Part shown: positions 42,994 through 54,393 of the stretch, piece after piece | How positions within the stretch are numbered: position 1 is the first letter of the stretch | Layout: every line of letters begins with the position of its first letter | NCBI RefSeq assembly: GCF_007559435.1 | Contig: NZ_VMBP01000003.1 | Location: forward strand, 1 to 64,000 | Direction of reading: 5' to 3' | Length of the DNA: 64,000 nucleotides | Source: Ancylobacter moscoviensis | GTDB taxonomy: Bacteria > Pseudomonadota > Alphaproteobacteria > Rhizobiales > Xanthobacteraceae | Made by a program: the position numbers and the translations under genes | Notes under the pieces: model-generated | What the model saw: the letters and a program-made list of their open reading frames with translations, nothing else | Database searches by the model: none | Told to the model about the DNA's origin: nothing

Positions 42994-44811
42994 CTAGGAA
43001 CCGCTGCGATAGGGCGTCAGCCGCATCTCGCGCAGGCCGTTATAGTCGAAGCCGCGTATGTCCGCGCCGCGCTGGATGCGCAGGCCCAGCGCCTCCGCCC
43101 GGCGGGCGAAACGCGCTTCCTGCCGCCGCTCGACGAAGACGATGCGGCAGCCTCCCGCCTTGAGGAAATCGGCCGCCCCCGCCCCGTCGAAATAGCGTGG
43201 GGCCGTCGGCAGCAGGAAGGCGAGGCTCGGCTCGTCATACCCGGCCGCCCCGACCTGAATGCTCCCGCTCTGGACGGCGCAGCGCTCCTGCGCCGCCACG
43301 GCGACGAGGCGCGGCGACAGCCAGAAGCTTTCGATCCGCGGCAAGACGAGCTGCATCACGCCAAAGCCGGACACGAGCATGCCGACAATGGCCACCAGCG
43401 CCGATTTCTCAATGCCGTATTCCCGCACAGAGCCGGCCGCGATGACCAGCGCGAAGAAGCCGATGAGCAGCAGCGGCCAGGCAAGCACGCTCGTCGTGCG
43501 GTCGAGCACGGCGAGGCCGAGCAGGGCGGCCACGGCGATGACCGCGCCGATCAGCGGCCACAGCCAGAGCAGCCGCGCCAGCTTCGTGTTGCCGAGCGCC
43601 AGCGCGCCCCGTTCCACCGCGAGAGCGACGAGGATCGCGATCGCTGGCAGGGTCGGAACCACATAGGCCGGCACCTTGGTCGGCAGCAGCTCGAACAGCA
43701 GCCAGGCCGGCAGGACCCAGGCGAGCAGGAAGCGCACCGAACCCAGCCGGCGGGCCCTCCACACGATGGGCGCGGCGAGCGCGGCGAGCGGCGCGGCCGG
43801 CCAGAACAGCCCCCAGAACAGCAGGAAATAGACTCCCGGCAAGCCGCTGAAGCCCTGATAGTCCGATGCGACGCGGCCGAGCAGCGTCCGGGCGACCAGC
43901 CCCTCCTGCGTGTCGAACGCCCCGTAGCGCCGCAGCAGGAACCATCCCACGGCCACGGCGACGATAAGGGCCAGTCCCCCCATCGATCGCACCCGGCGGA
44001 GAAAACGCGCCGAGCGGTCGACGGCGACGAGCGCGACGAGCGGCAGCACCACGTAAAGCGGGGTCAGCAGGCCCTTGGCGAACAGCCCGAACGCCAGACC
44101 TCCCCCGAAGATCAGGGCCAGTCTCCGGTCCCGCTGTCTGCCGGTGACGTCATCGGGCGCGGCGTCGTGGCGCGCCGAAACATCGAGGGCAGAGGCATCA
44201 CGGAAGGCAACATGGCGCTCGGCCAGGTAGAGCCGTCCCATCGCCCCCATCATCGCCGCGATGGCCGCGAGCAGCGCGGCTTCCGGTACGGCCAGACGCC
44301 CCGCCACGCCGAGCGCCACGCTGCCGGCCAGGAGACTGCCGGCGAACAGCGCCGCCCGCCGCCCGGTAAAGGCCAGTGCGGCCCAATAGGTCAGCAGAAC
44401 GGCGGCAATGGCGGCGAGCAGCGACGGAAGCCGGTAGAACCAGATCCGCTGCATCGCCGATGGCACGCCGACGGCGTCCGCCGCCGCGACGATCGCCCCC
44501 TGGACCCAGTGCTGGCCGAAGGCCCGCGTCCGCTTTCCTTCCCAGCCCAGACGGGTTTCGGCGAGATTGCCGGTTTCCACCATCTGACGGGTGATCTCGG
44601 CAAAGCGCGCCTCGTCGCGGTCCACAGGAGGCAGCGAGAAGAAACCCGGCAGCAGGGCGGCGAGGCACAGCAGCACGAGGAAGAGACACGCATGGCGGTC
44701 GGAGCGGCTGCCGGCATCGAACAATTCGACGATCCGGTCGGGAAGACGCAGACCGCCTCGGGCATAAAGCGGCGCGTCCCGTCCGCTCCGGCCCGCACTC
44801 ACTGACTTCAT
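42994..44811 (-). CDS. GT39/ArnT-like integral membrane glycosyltransferase
   Basis: The product has about 605 residues and 11-13 transmembrane helices. After the first helix the loop PPVDRDEARFAEITRQMVETG carries the DRDEARY-like acidic motif of the PMT/ArnT family, and WFYRLPSLLAAIAA follows. These enzymes use polyprenyl-phosphate sugars and act on the periplasmic side, for example adding aminoarabinose to lipid A. The C-terminal 120 residues form a soluble periplasmic part. No arn genes are adjacent, so donor and acceptor are unknown. The ATG at 44811 is preferred to the TTG at 44832. The long loop from about 205 to 235 is poorly conserved. Confidence 0.82.
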   Translation of the reverse strand: MKSVSAGRSGRDAPLYARGGLRLPDRIVELFDAGSRSDRHACLFLVLLCLAALLPGFFSLPPVDRDEARFAEITRQMVETGNLAETRLGWEGKRTRAFGQHWVQGAIVAAADAVGVPSAMQRIWFYRLPSLLAAIAAVLLTYWAALAFTGRRAALFAGSLLAGSVALGVAGRLAVPEAALLAAIAAMMGAMGRLYLAERHVAFRDASALDVSARHDAAPDDVTGRQRDRRLALIFGGGLAFGLFAKGLLTPLYVVLPLVALVAVDRSARFLRRVRSMGGLALIVAVAVGWFLLRRYGAFDTQEGLVARTLLGRVASDYQGFSGLPGVYFLLFWGLFWPAAPLAALAAPIVWRARRLGSVRFLLAWVLPAWLLFELLPTKVPAYVVPTLPAIAILVALAVERGALALGNTKLARLLWLWPLIGAVIAVAALLGLAVLDRTTSVLAWPLLLIGFFALVIAAGSVREYGIEKSALVAIVGMLVSGFGVMQLVLPRIESFWLSPRLVAVAAQERCAVQSGSIQVGAAGYDEPSLAFLLPTAPRYFDGAGAADFLKAGGCRIVFVERRQEARFARRAEALGLRIQRGADIRGFDYNGLREMRLTPYRSGS

Positions 44812-44890
44812 CTGGTGGAATCCCCGTCCCAAGCCGGCTGATCATACCAGAGGATTCGCCGGGATGGTGTTCCCCCCGCGCACCGCCGCG

Positions 44891-47179
44891 TCAGCCGGCG
44901 ACGCTCACCACGGCGGCGGCGTTGCCGGGCGCCACCACGTCGGCGGGGTTCCAGGCCCGCAGCAGGGCGGGAATCCGCGAGGGCGGCAGGGCCTTGGAAT
45001 AGAGGAAGCCCTGCGCCAGATCGCAACCATTGGCGCGCAGATAGGACGCCTGTGCGACCGTCTCGACACCTTCCGCGACCGTCTCGATGCCAAGGCTCTG
45101 CCCGAGATGGATCACCGCGCGTACGATGGCCGCGTCGTCGATGTCGTGCTCGATGTCGTGCACGAAGGAGCGGTCGATCTTGATGCGGTCGACCGGGAAC
45201 TGCTTGAGGTGCGAGAGCGAGGCGTAGCCGGTGCCGAAATCGTCCAGCGCGATGCGCACGCCGGCATGGTTCAACGATTGCAGGCTGTGCCGCACCGTCT
45301 CCGTCCCCCTGCCGAGGAACACGGTCTCCGTCACCTCGATGGCGAGCCTTTCGGGCTGGATGCGCGAGCTGTCGAGCGCCGCGAGGACCCGTTCGGCGAG
45401 CCCGCCGCGGATGAACTCCGACGAGGCGACATTGATGGCGACATGGCCGAATTCGCACCCCTGCGCGACCCAGCCCGCCATGTCCCGCGTCGTCAGCGCC
45501 AGCAGGCGCTCGCCGATGATGCCGGCGAGATCGGGGTCGTCGAAGGCCTGCCCGAACTCCTGCGGGCCGAGCAGCCCGCGCCGCGGGTGCCGCCAGCGCA
45601 TCAGCGCCTCGAAGCCGACGATGGCGCCGGTGCGCAGCGACACTTTCGGCTGGTAGTAGGGCTGGAACTCGCCATTCTCCAGCGCGACCCGGACGCGGGT
45701 GTAGAGCTGGATGCGCTGCTCGGTGGCCTGCTGCATCCGCGTGTCATATTCGACAGCCACCCCCCGCCCCGCCGCCTTCGCGCGATACAGTGCGATGTCG
45801 GCATTCTTGAGCAATGTCGAGGGATCGGTGCCGTGATCGGGCGCAACTGCTACTCCAATGCTACCACGGCAAGAAAGCGCCGTCCGCCGATAACTAAAAG
45901 GTTGGCGGAGGGTGGTTAGGAGGCGCTGGGCTGCAACGGTAGCATCGGTAGCAGTGTCGATGCGGTTGAGTAGCACGATGAACTCGTCGCCGCCGAGCCG
46001 CGCCACCGTATCGACCTCGCCGACGCAGGCGGTGAGCCGCCTTGCCGCCTCGATCAGCAGCGCGTCGCCGGCGTCGTGGCCGAGCGTGTCGTTGACGTCC
46101 TTGAACTGGTCGAGATCGACCAGCAGCACCCCGACATGGCGGTGCGAACGGCGCGAGCGGCGCAACGCCGCCTCCAGGCGCTCCCGCATCAGACCGCGGT
46201 TCGGCAGACCGGTCAGCGCGTCATGATTGGCCATGTGCCACATGCGCTGCTCGGTCTCCTTCTGCTCGGTCACGTCCTGCAGGATGCCGAAGGCCCGGAC
46301 GACCTGCCCGGCCTCGGTCTCCACCTGACAGGACTTGCGCACCAGGCGATGGTTGCCGAGGGCGTCGACGAAGGGCAGCTCGATGTCGAAGGGCTCGCGG
46401 TTGCGCAGGGCCGTCTCGAACTTCTTCTGGAAATGATGCCGCGCCTCCGGCGGGAAGTGCGACAAGGCCACCTGCATGTCGGTCTCGACGCCCGGCGCCA
46501 GCCCGTAGATGCGATAGACGCCGTCGGACCAGCTCAGGCGCTCGGTCGCCACGTCGAACTCCCAACCACCGATGCGGGCCAGCCGCTCGGTCTGCGCGAG
46601 CAGACTCTGACGCCGCCATAGCTCGCGGCTCTGCATTTCCAGAAGGCTCTGGCTGATCCGCCGATGGTCGAGCTCGCGCTTGGTGCGCCGCGTCGCCTCG
46701 TGCAGCCGGAACTGGTCGACGATCACGCTCGCCAGATGCGAGATCAGCTCGATCTCGAAATCCGTCAGCGTGCGCGGCTCCGGCCCCCACAGGCACAGCG
46801 AGCCGATATTGAGACCCGCCCGCAGGGCCAGCGGAACGCCGGCGTAGAAGCGGATATGCGGTTCGCCGGTGACGAAGATGTTCTGGGTGAAGCGAGGATC
46901 CCGGCTCGCATCCGGCACGACCATCACCTCGGACGACATGATGGTCCAGGTGCTGAAGGAATGCTCGCGCGACGTGCCTTCCCAGTCGATGCCCGCCTTC
47001 GCCTTGAACCATTGCCGGTCGCGGTCGACCAGCCCGACGGCGACGCAGGGCACGCCCAGCATCTCGCGGGCGAGCATGCACACCCGGTCCAGCGCGGTGG
47101 AGGCTCCCGTATCGAGAATCTCCAGCGCATGCAGCTCGGCCAGCCGTTCGGCCTCGTTGTCCGGCGTCGGAAATGCCAT
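44891..47179 (-). CDS. GAF-PAS-GGDEF-EAL cyclic-di-GMP signalling protein
   Basis: The 762-residue product combines a GAF sensor (about 20-165), a PAS domain with PAC end (about 200-310), a GGDEF diguanylate cyclase domain (about 320-475) and an EAL phosphodiesterase domain (about 495-745). The cyclase signature GGDEF near residue 397 and the phosphodiesterase motif EAL (GFEALMRWRHP, near 523) are both intact, as are NVASSEFIRGG and DDFGTGYASLSHLKQFPVDRIKID. Either activity is possible. It has no membrane segment, so it senses a cytoplasmic signal. An unusual codon patch lies at 45841-45975 inside the GGDEF domain. ATG at 47179 is used; the upstream frame is a shadow. Confidence 0.9.
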   Translation of the reverse strand: MAFPTPDNEAERLAELHALEILDTGASTALDRVCMLAREMLGVPCVAVGLVDRDRQWFKAKAGIDWEGTSREHSFSTWTIMSSEVMVVPDASRDPRFTQNIFVTGEPHIRFYAGVPLALRAGLNIGSLCLWGPEPRTLTDFEIELISHLASVIVDQFRLHEATRRTKRELDHRRISQSLLEMQSRELWRRQSLLAQTERLARIGGWEFDVATERLSWSDGVYRIYGLAPGVETDMQVALSHFPPEARHHFQKKFETALRNREPFDIELPFVDALGNHRLVRKSCQVETEAGQVVRAFGILQDVTEQKETEQRMWHMANHDALTGLPNRGLMRERLEAALRRSRRSHRHVGVLLVDLDQFKDVNDTLGHDAGDALLIEAARRLTACVGEVDTVARLGGDEFIVLLNRIDTATDATVAAQRLLTTLRQPFSYRRTALSCRGSIGVAVAPDHGTDPSTLLKNADIALYRAKAAGRGVAVEYDTRMQQATEQRIQLYTRVRVALENGEFQPYYQPKVSLRTGAIVGFEALMRWRHPRRGLLGPQEFGQAFDDPDLAGIIGERLLALTTRDMAGWVAQGCEFGHVAINVASSEFIRGGLAERVLAALDSSRIQPERLAIEVTETVFLGRGTETVRHSLQSLNHAGVRIALDDFGTGYASLSHLKQFPVDRIKIDRSFVHDIEHDIDDAAIVRAVIHLGQSLGIETVAEGVETVAQASYLRANGCDLAQGFLYSKALPPSRIPALLRAWNPADVVAPGNAAAVVSVAG

Positions 47180-47329
47180 CGCACACCCGGTGGGTCGGCA
47201 GCAGCGTGAGGACCAACGCGAAGAGAAGGTGCTGGACCCGCTCAGACCCGGCCAGGCCCCCACGGCAAGGCCGATATTCCCGTATACCAGCGCATCGCCG
47301 AGCGGGAGTCTAGAAGTACTCCGCTCCGG

Positions 47330-47989
47330 TCAGTGCGCCGCGGCTTCGGCCGGGCTCTCGGCGAGACCGCCGGTCTCCACGATGAAGCGCGCCACCTCCG
47401 CGACGCCGTCGCCCGCCCGCACATTGGCGAAGACGAACGGCCGGCGGCCGCGCATCCGGCGCGAATCCCGGTCCATCACCTCCAGCGAGGCGCCGACCAG
47501 CGGGGCGAGGTCCACCTTGTTGATCACCAGAAGATCCGAACGGGTGATGCCGGGACCGCCCTTGCGCGGGATCTTCTCGCCGGCGGAAACGTCTATGACG
47601 TAGATGGTGAGGTCGGCGAGCTCGGGCGAAAAGGTCGCGGCGAGGTTGTCGCCGCCGGATTCGATGAGGATGAGGTCCAGCTTCGGGAAACGCCCGCGCA
47701 TCTCCGCGATGGCGGCCAGATTGGCGGAGGCGTCCTCGCGGATGGCGGTGTGCGGGCAGCCGCCCGTCTCCACGCCCATGATGCGCTCAGCCGGCAGCGC
47801 GCCGGCGCGGGTGAGGATTTCGGCATCCTCCTTGGTGTAGATGTCGTTGGTGATGGCGCACAGGTCGTAGCGGTCGCGGAAGGCCCGGCACAGCGCCTCC
47901 ATCAGCGCCGTCTTGCCCGAGCCGACGGGGCCGCCGATGCCGACCCGGAGCGGGCCGCTGGTCTCGCTCGCCATGGAACCTCCCGCCAT
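47330..47989 (-). CDS. ureG: Urease accessory GTPase UreG
   Basis: UreG is the GTPase that drives nickel delivery to apo-urease with UreD, UreF and UreE. The 219-residue product has the P-loop [13 protein letters not shown] near residue 17, [15 protein letters not shown] with the Cys-Pro-His nickel site, [17 protein letters not shown] and NKVDLAP. Two ATGs, at 47989 and 47974, each follow a GGGAG-type site; the longer one is listed. It is the last gene of the urt-ure operon. Confidence 0.95.
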   Translation of the reverse strand: MAGGSMASETSGPLRVGIGGPVGSGKTALMEALCRAFRDRYDLCAITNDIYTKEDAEILTRAGALPAERIMGVETGGCPHTAIREDASANLAAIAEMRGRFPKLDLILIESGGDNLAATFSPELADLTIYVIDVSAGEKIPRKGGPGITRSDLLVINKVDLAPLVGASLEVMDRDSRRMRGRRPFVFANVRAGDGVAEVARFIVETGGLAESPAEAAAH

Positions 47990-48006
47990 GAAACTCCCCC
48001 TTGCCT

Positions 48007-48714
48007 TCAGCTGCGGAACAGCCGCGTGTACTGCGTCTCGTGACGCATGGATGCAATGTCGGACCTGAGCGCCGCGCCGCCGATCCGCTCCAGCGGCACC
48101 GCGTCCGCCAGCCGCGCGACCTCGCGCACGGCGGCCGTCGCGGCGGCGAGCGCCTTGTTGCCATCGGTCTGGCCGAGCGGCACGAGGCGAACCGCCGCCG
48201 AGATGAGGTTCGCCGCCACGGCGTTGAGATAGGCCGCCAGTGTCGGCGCCAGCGGCAGGCCATGGGCGGCGGCGGCGATGCCCACCGCCACCGGATAGGC
48301 CACGCGCCCGTCCCAGATGGCCGCCAGCCGCTCGAATATCGGCGCGGGCCAGGCAGCGCGGGTCGCCGTGACGAAGGCATCGCCCTGGTTGAGCGTCTCC
48401 ATCTGCCGCTCCCGCGATGGCGCGAAGGCGGCTGCCAGCTCCAGCACCTCGACGAGGCGGGGCTCGTCTCCGGCCTCCACGGCATGGAACGCATGGGCCA
48501 GCAGAACGGCATCGGCGAACGGCCCGCCATGGCGCAGGAGGTCGTCGACCCAGCCGATCAGCGACGCGACGTCACGGATGTCCTGCGTCTCGACGGCCCA
48601 TTCGAGACCGTGCGAATAGGCGAAGGCGCCGACCGGATAGGCCGGCGACAGCCAGACGAAGAGCGCCAGCAGATCGGGCGAGGCGCCTCCCGGCGCTGTG
48701 GCGGCCTCGCTCAT
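48007..48714 (-). CDS. ureF: Urease accessory protein UreF
   Basis: UreF binds UreD and regulates UreG during nickel insertion into urease. The 235-residue helical product shows [32 protein letters not shown] at the start and [16 protein letters not shown] near 175, both family marks. It follows ureE by 8 bases and precedes ureG by 17 bases. No signal peptide. Confidence 0.93.
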   Translation of the reverse strand: MSEAATAPGGASPDLLALFVWLSPAYPVGAFAYSHGLEWAVETQDIRDVASLIGWVDDLLRHGGPFADAVLLAHAFHAVEAGDEPRLVEVLELAAAFAPSRERQMETLNQGDAFVTATRAAWPAPIFERLAAIWDGRVAYPVAVGIAAAAHGLPLAPTLAAYLNAVAANLISAAVRLVPLGQTDGNKALAAATAAVREVARLADAVPLERIGGAALRSDIASMRHETQYTRLFRS

Positions 48715-48722
48715 CCCGTATC

Positions 48723-49517
48723 CTAGTGGCCGTGCCGGTGGCCATGGCCATGATGCTCATGACCGTGGTGCTCGTGGTCGTGATGCTCGTGATCGTGGCC
48801 GTGCTGATCATGGCTGTGGTCATGGCCGCAACCGCAGGCGTGGCCGTGCTCGTGGGCGTGTTCATGGCCGTGCTCATGGGCATGCTCGTGACCATGGCCC
48901 TCGCCATGGACGTGCAGCAGGTCGCGCTCGCGGGCCTTATGACCATGCTCGTGCCCGTGCTCATGGCCGTGATGGTCATGATGCTCGTGACCATGATGGT
49001 GGTCGTGATCGTGATGATCGTGGCCGCAGCCGCACGCCTCGCCGTGGTGGTGATCATGCTCGTGGTGATGGCCGTGCGCCTCGGCGGCCTCGTAGGCGCC
49101 GCCCTCCGGCTCGAAGGCCGCTTCCACCACGTCCACGCTCGCGCCGAGGCCGCGCGCCATCTCCTCCAGCACGCTGTCGCGGGCGATGCGGATGCGGTCG
49201 GCCAGCAGCTCGGCGGGCACATGGCGGTTGCCCAGGTGCCAGGCGAGGCGGGCGAGATGATGGGCGTCGCGGGCCACGATCTCCGCCACCGGCTCCTCGG
49301 CCGCGACCACCGCGACGGTGCGCCCGTCCTCCAGCGCCAGCCCGTCGCCGTCCTTCAGCCGCGTGGCCTCGTCGAGGTCCAGCAGGAAGGCGACATCGCC
49401 CTCGCCGCGCATGGCGATGCGCCGGCGATAGCGCCCGTCATGAGGCAGCACGACGCGATCAGCGGCGGTCGCGACGTCCCAGCTACCAGCGGGCAGAACC
49501 TGACGGGCACGGATCAT
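48723..49517 (-). CDS. ureE: Urease accessory nickel chaperone UreE with giant His-rich tail
   Basis: UreE brings nickel to the urease assembly complex. Residues 1-145 form the normal UreE fold with the conserved metal site WHLGNRH at 93-99 and RDHHLARL-like segment [11 protein letters not shown]. From residue 148 to 264 the protein is a tail of about 117 residues in which I count roughly 55 His, mixed with Asp, Glu and Gly, plus two CGCGHDH units. Typical tails have 10-15 residues. The tail may store or scavenge nickel or zinc. A short break [14 protein letters not shown] splits it in two halves, which suggests internal duplication. It lies between ureC (54-base gap) and ureF (8-base gap). 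Confidence 0.93.
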   Translation of the reverse strand: MIRARQVLPAGSWDVATAADRVVLPHDGRYRRRIAMRGEGDVAFLLDLDEATRLKDGDGLALEDGRTVAVVAAEEPVAEIVARDAHHLARLAWHLGNRHVPAELLADRIRIARDSVLEEMARGLGASVDVVEAAFEPEGGAYEAAEAHGHHHEHDHHHGEACGCGHDHHDHDHHHGHEHHDHHGHEHGHEHGHKARERDLLHVHGEGHGHEHAHEHGHEHAHEHGHACGCGHDHSHDQHGHDHEHHDHEHHGHEHHGHGHRHGH

Positions 49518-49571
49518 GATGGTCTCCTTCGGAGCAAGGCTTCGGCTGGCGCGCAGCCTGAACCCCGATCC

Positions 49572-51284
<1,713 letters not shown>

Positions 51285-51359
51285 GGGGAATTCCGTTCGA
51301 GACGATCCGTTCGGGCGAAGGGCGGGAGGCGGGGCGAAGGGCGGGCCGCGTTCAGCGCG

Positions 51360-51983
51360 TCACAGCGCGCCCATCACGTCCTGGCGGAAGCCGTAGACCT
51401 CCCGCTTGCCGGCGAGGGCGACCAGCTTCACCTCGCGGCTCTGGCCGGGCTCGAAGCGCACGGCGGTGCCGGAGGGGATGGCGAGGCGCATGCCGCGGGC
51501 CTTCTCCCGCTCGAAGGCGAGCGCCGGGTTGGTCTCGAAGAAGTGGTAATGGCTGCCGACCTGGATCGGCCGGTCGCCGGTGTTGGCGACGGTGATGGCG
51601 ACGATCTCGCGGCCGGCCAGCAGCTCGATCTCGCCCTCGTCCACCAGCACCTCGCCCGGCGCGCCGGCCGCGTGGCCGGCGGAGGCGATCGGCTCGTGCA
51701 CGGTGACGAGCTTGGTGCCGTCTGGGAAGGTCGCCTCGACCTGGATCTCGTGGATCATCTCGGCGACGCCGGGCATCACCTGCTCGGGCGAGAGCACGGT
51801 GGTGCCGAGCGTCATCAGCTCGGCCACCGTCCGGCCGTCGCGCGCGCCCTCCACCACCGTGTCGGTGATCAGCGCCACCGCCTCGGGATGGTTCAGCTTC
51901 ACGCCGCGCTCGAGGCGGCGGCGGGCCACCATGGCCGCCATGGCGACGAGGAGCTTGTCCTTCTCGCGCGGGCTCAGATTCAT
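51360..51983 (-). CDS. ureAB: Fused urease gamma-beta subunit (UreA-UreB)
   Basis: This structural urease subunit joins two proteins that are separate in most bacteria. Residues 1 to about 99 are gamma (UreA), from [23 protein letters not shown] to [10 protein letters not shown] linker of about 10 residues rich in Ala and Gly follows. Residues 110-207 are beta (UreB) with [27 protein letters not shown] and [10 protein letters not shown]. There is no stop or frameshift between them. Similar fusions are known in Helicobacter UreA and a few other bacteria. The ATG at 51983 begins the standard gamma sequence. It precedes ureC and follows ureD by 40 bases. Confidence 0.94.
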   Translation of the reverse strand: MNLSPREKDKLLVAMAAMVARRRLERGVKLNHPEAVALITDTVVEGARDGRTVAELMTLGTTVLSPEQVMPGVAEMIHEIQVEATFPDGTKLVTVHEPIASAGHAAGAPGEVLVDEGEIELLAGREIVAITVANTGDRPIQVGSHYHFFETNPALAFEREKARGMRLAIPSGTAVRFEPGQSREVKLVALAGKREVYGFRQDVMGAL

Positions 51984-52023
51984 CGGTACGTCTCCGGCTC
52001 TGCAAAAGCGAACGGTACTTGCA

Positions 52024-52893
52024 TCAGGAATGCCAGATGCGCGGGATCTCGGCGACGCCGAGCGCGCCGACGACGCGGCGGATGGCGGAATCGAGCGGTG
52101 CGCCGTCGCGGGCCAGCAGGCGGACGGAGAGCATGCCGTCCCACGTACTGGCGCCGGCGTCGAGGTTCTCCGGCAGTTCGTCCGGCAGGCCGAGCGCCTC
52201 GCGGACCGCTTCCAGCCGGCCCTCGGCATCGGGCGCGAAGAGGAGGATGGTCGCGAAGGCCGCCCAGCCGCCGGCCGTGGCGCGGCGGTCGAGCATCGAA
52301 GCGATGTCGCCGTCGAGCTGCAGGCCGTCCGCATAGACCAGACGCCCGCCGCGGCGGATGCGCCAGCTGTCGTGAAGCCGGCCGTGCGACAGGCGCTCGC
52401 CCCGCGCCGTGCGGCCAAGCACCACGGGCTCGACGAGCAGCAGACGCGCGTCCGGCGCGATATCGGCGGCGATGGAGCGCTCGATGCGCGCGCCGTCGAA
52501 GACGATGGTGGCCTGCGGCAGCCAGTCGAGCGACGCGCCCGCCTCCGCCGCCAGCTCGACCCCGATGCGCGAGACCGCGCCATCCGAGCGATAGACCTTC
52601 TCGGCGGCCTGGGTCGTGACCACAAGTTGGGCATCGCGCCCCGCGCGCAGGCAGGTCTGCGCGCTGTCGCCCCCGGCGAGACCGCCGCCGGTGTTGATCA
52701 TCACCGCTTCCAGCGAGCGGCCGCGACGGCCGGAAAGCGGGAAGCGGACGCGGGCGAAGCCGGCCTCCTCGATGCGTCCGCGCACGGTGCGCCCTTCCAG
52801 CGCCCGAACCTCGACCGAGAGCCGCCCCTGCCCCCGCCGCTCGACCGGGATCGAGGCGGGAGCGGGCTCAAACGGCAATTCGGTTGCGTACAT
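52024..52893 (-). CDS. ureD: Urease accessory protein UreD (UreH)
   Basis: UreD is the scaffold that holds UreF and UreG on apo-urease and may tunnel nickel. The 289-residue product shows [52 protein letters not shown] and [22 protein letters not shown], all family marks. Its start lies 26 bases inside the end of urtE, which ties the urea importer and the urease genes into one unit. Confidence 0.93.
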   Translation of the reverse strand: MYATELPFEPAPASIPVERRGQGRLSVEVRALEGRTVRGRIEEAGFARVRFPLSGRRGRSLEAVMINTGGGLAGGDSAQTCLRAGRDAQLVVTTQAAEKVYRSDGAVSRIGVELAAEAGASLDWLPQATIVFDGARIERSIAADIAPDARLLLVEPVVLGRTARGERLSHGRLHDSWRIRRGGRLVYADGLQLDGDIASMLDRRATAGGWAAFATILLFAPDAEGRLEAVREALGLPDELPENLDAGASTWDGMLSVRLLARDGAPLDSAIRRVVGALGVAEIPRIWHS

Positions 52894-53563
52894 CGGGGTC
52901 CTCGAGTGCGGCGCCGTCGCCCGACAGAACGACCGCGCCGCGCTCCATCACGATGAAATGGTCCGCCAGTTCCCTGGCGAAGTCGAAATACTGCTCGACC
53001 AGCACGATGGCCATGTCGCCCTTGCTGCGCAAGTAGCGGATGGCATTGCCGATATCCTTGATGATCGAGGGCTGGATGCCCTCGGTCGGCTCGTCCAGAA
53101 CCAGCACCTTCGGCCGCATGGTGAGCGCCCGGCCGATGGCGAGCTGCTGCTGCTGACCGCCCGACAGGTCGCCGCCGCGCCGGCGCATCATCGAATCCAG
53201 CACCGGGAACAGCGAGAACACGTCGTCGGGGATGAAACGGTCGGCGCGCCTGACCGGCGCGAAGCCGGTCTCCAGATTCTCCGCCACGGTGAGCAGCGGG
53301 AAGATCTCGCGCCCCTGCGGCACGAAGGCGATGCCGCGCCGCGCCCGCTCGGATGGGGCCATGGCGGTGATGTCCTCGCCGTTGAAGCGAATGGCCCCCT
53401 TCGCCACCGGCGCCTGCCCGACGATGGCGCGCATGAGGCTGGTCTTGCCCACCCCGTTGCGCCCGAGCACGCAGGTGACCTTGCCGGGCTCGGCGGTGAG
53501 CGAGACGCCGCGCAGGGCCTGCGCCGCGCCGTAGAACAGGTTGATGTCGTCGACTTCGAGCAT
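52868..53563 (-). CDS. urtE: Urea ABC transporter ATP-binding protein UrtE
   Basis: This LivF-type ATPase of the urea importer has 231 residues. Walker A LGRNGVGKTS, signature DLSGGQQQQLAIGRAL and Walker B VLVLDEPTEGIQP are intact; the EGIQP end of Walker B is typical of UrtE. The ATG at 53563 starts LEVDDINLFYGAAQALRGV, the canonical beginning. It follows urtD by 4 bases and overlaps ureD by 26 bases. Confidence 0.94.
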   Translation of the reverse strand: MLEVDDINLFYGAAQALRGVSLTAEPGKVTCVLGRNGVGKTSLMRAIVGQAPVAKGAIRFNGEDITAMAPSERARRGIAFVPQGREIFPLLTVAENLETGFAPVRRADRFIPDDVFSLFPVLDSMMRRRGGDLSGGQQQQLAIGRALTMRPKVLVLDEPTEGIQPSIIKDIGNAIRYLRSKGDMAIVLVEQYFDFARELADHFIVMERGAVVLSGDGAALEDPDVRNRIAV

Positions 53564-53567
53564 GCCG

Positions 53568-54383
53568 TCAGCGCCCCAGATAGACTTCGATGACGCGCTC
53601 ATTGGCGCTGACCTGATCGAGCGTGCCTTCGGCCAGCACGGAGCCCTCGTGCAGGCACATGACCCTGACGCCGAGATCGCGCACGAAGGTCATGTCATGC
53701 TCGACCACGACCACGGAATGCCCGTTGGCGTTGATCTCGCGCAACAATTCGGCGGTCTGCGCAGTCTCGGCATCCGTCATGCCGGCGACAGGCTCGTCGA
53801 CGAGGAGGAGCTTGGGGTCCTGCGCCAGCAGCATGCCGATCTCCAGCCACTGCTTCTGGCCGTGCGACAGCGCCCCGCCGAGGCGGTCGCGATGCTCGGT
53901 CAGCCGGATGGTCTCGAAGATCGCGTCGATGCACTCGCGCTCGGCCGCCGTCTCGCGGCGGAAGATGTTGGGCAGCGCCGAACGCTGCCCCTTCAGCGCC
54001 AGGCGCAGATTGTCGAGGACGGTGTGGCTCTCGAACACGGTCGGCTTCTGGAACTTGCGGCCGATCCCCAGCGTCGCGATCTCGGTCTCGTCGAGCCGGG
54101 TCAGGTCGGTGGTGCCGCCGTTGAAGAAGACGTCGCCCTTGTCGGGGCGGGTCTTGCCGGTGATCACGTCCATCATCGTGGTCTTCCCGGCGCCGTTCGG
54201 GCCGATGATGGCCCGCATCTCGCCGGGATCGACGGTGAAGGACAGCTCGTTCAGCGCACGGAAGCCGTCGAAGGTGACGGTCACGGCGTTGAGGTAGAGC
54301 AGCGCCTCGGTCAGCGTCTTCTTCGCCGCGCCGAGCCCGTCGTCGGGTTCGATGTCCCGGACCAGCGTTTCGGTATCGCTCAT
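53568..54383 (-). CDS. urtD: Urea ABC transporter ATP-binding protein UrtD
   Basis: This LivG-type ATPase of the urea importer has 271 residues. The P-loop is GPNGAGKTT. The signature reads ALSHGQKQWLEIGM, where the usual LSGGQ is changed to LSHGQ, a typical UrtD feature. Walker B is LLLVDEPVAGM. The ATG at 54383 follows GAGGGGAAAGCG. An N-terminal extension of about 30 residues precedes the fold. It works with UrtE under the UrtB-UrtC channel. Confidence 0.94.
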   Translation of the reverse strand: MSDTETLVRDIEPDDGLGAAKKTLTEALLYLNAVTVTFDGFRALNELSFTVDPGEMRAIIGPNGAGKTTMMDVITGKTRPDKGDVFFNGGTTDLTRLDETEIATLGIGRKFQKPTVFESHTVLDNLRLALKGQRSALPNIFRRETAAERECIDAIFETIRLTEHRDRLGGALSHGQKQWLEIGMLLAQDPKLLLVDEPVAGMTDAETAQTAELLREINANGHSVVVVEHDMTFVRDLGVRVMCLHEGSVLAEGTLDQVSANERVIEVYLGR

Positions 54384-54393
54384 CGCTTTCCCC

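Noticed and set aside
48727-49080. CRISPR-like or tandem-repeat array
   Set aside because: The periodic CAC/CAT-rich DNA is simply the His-codon tail of UreE; there are no equal-length repeats with unique spacers.
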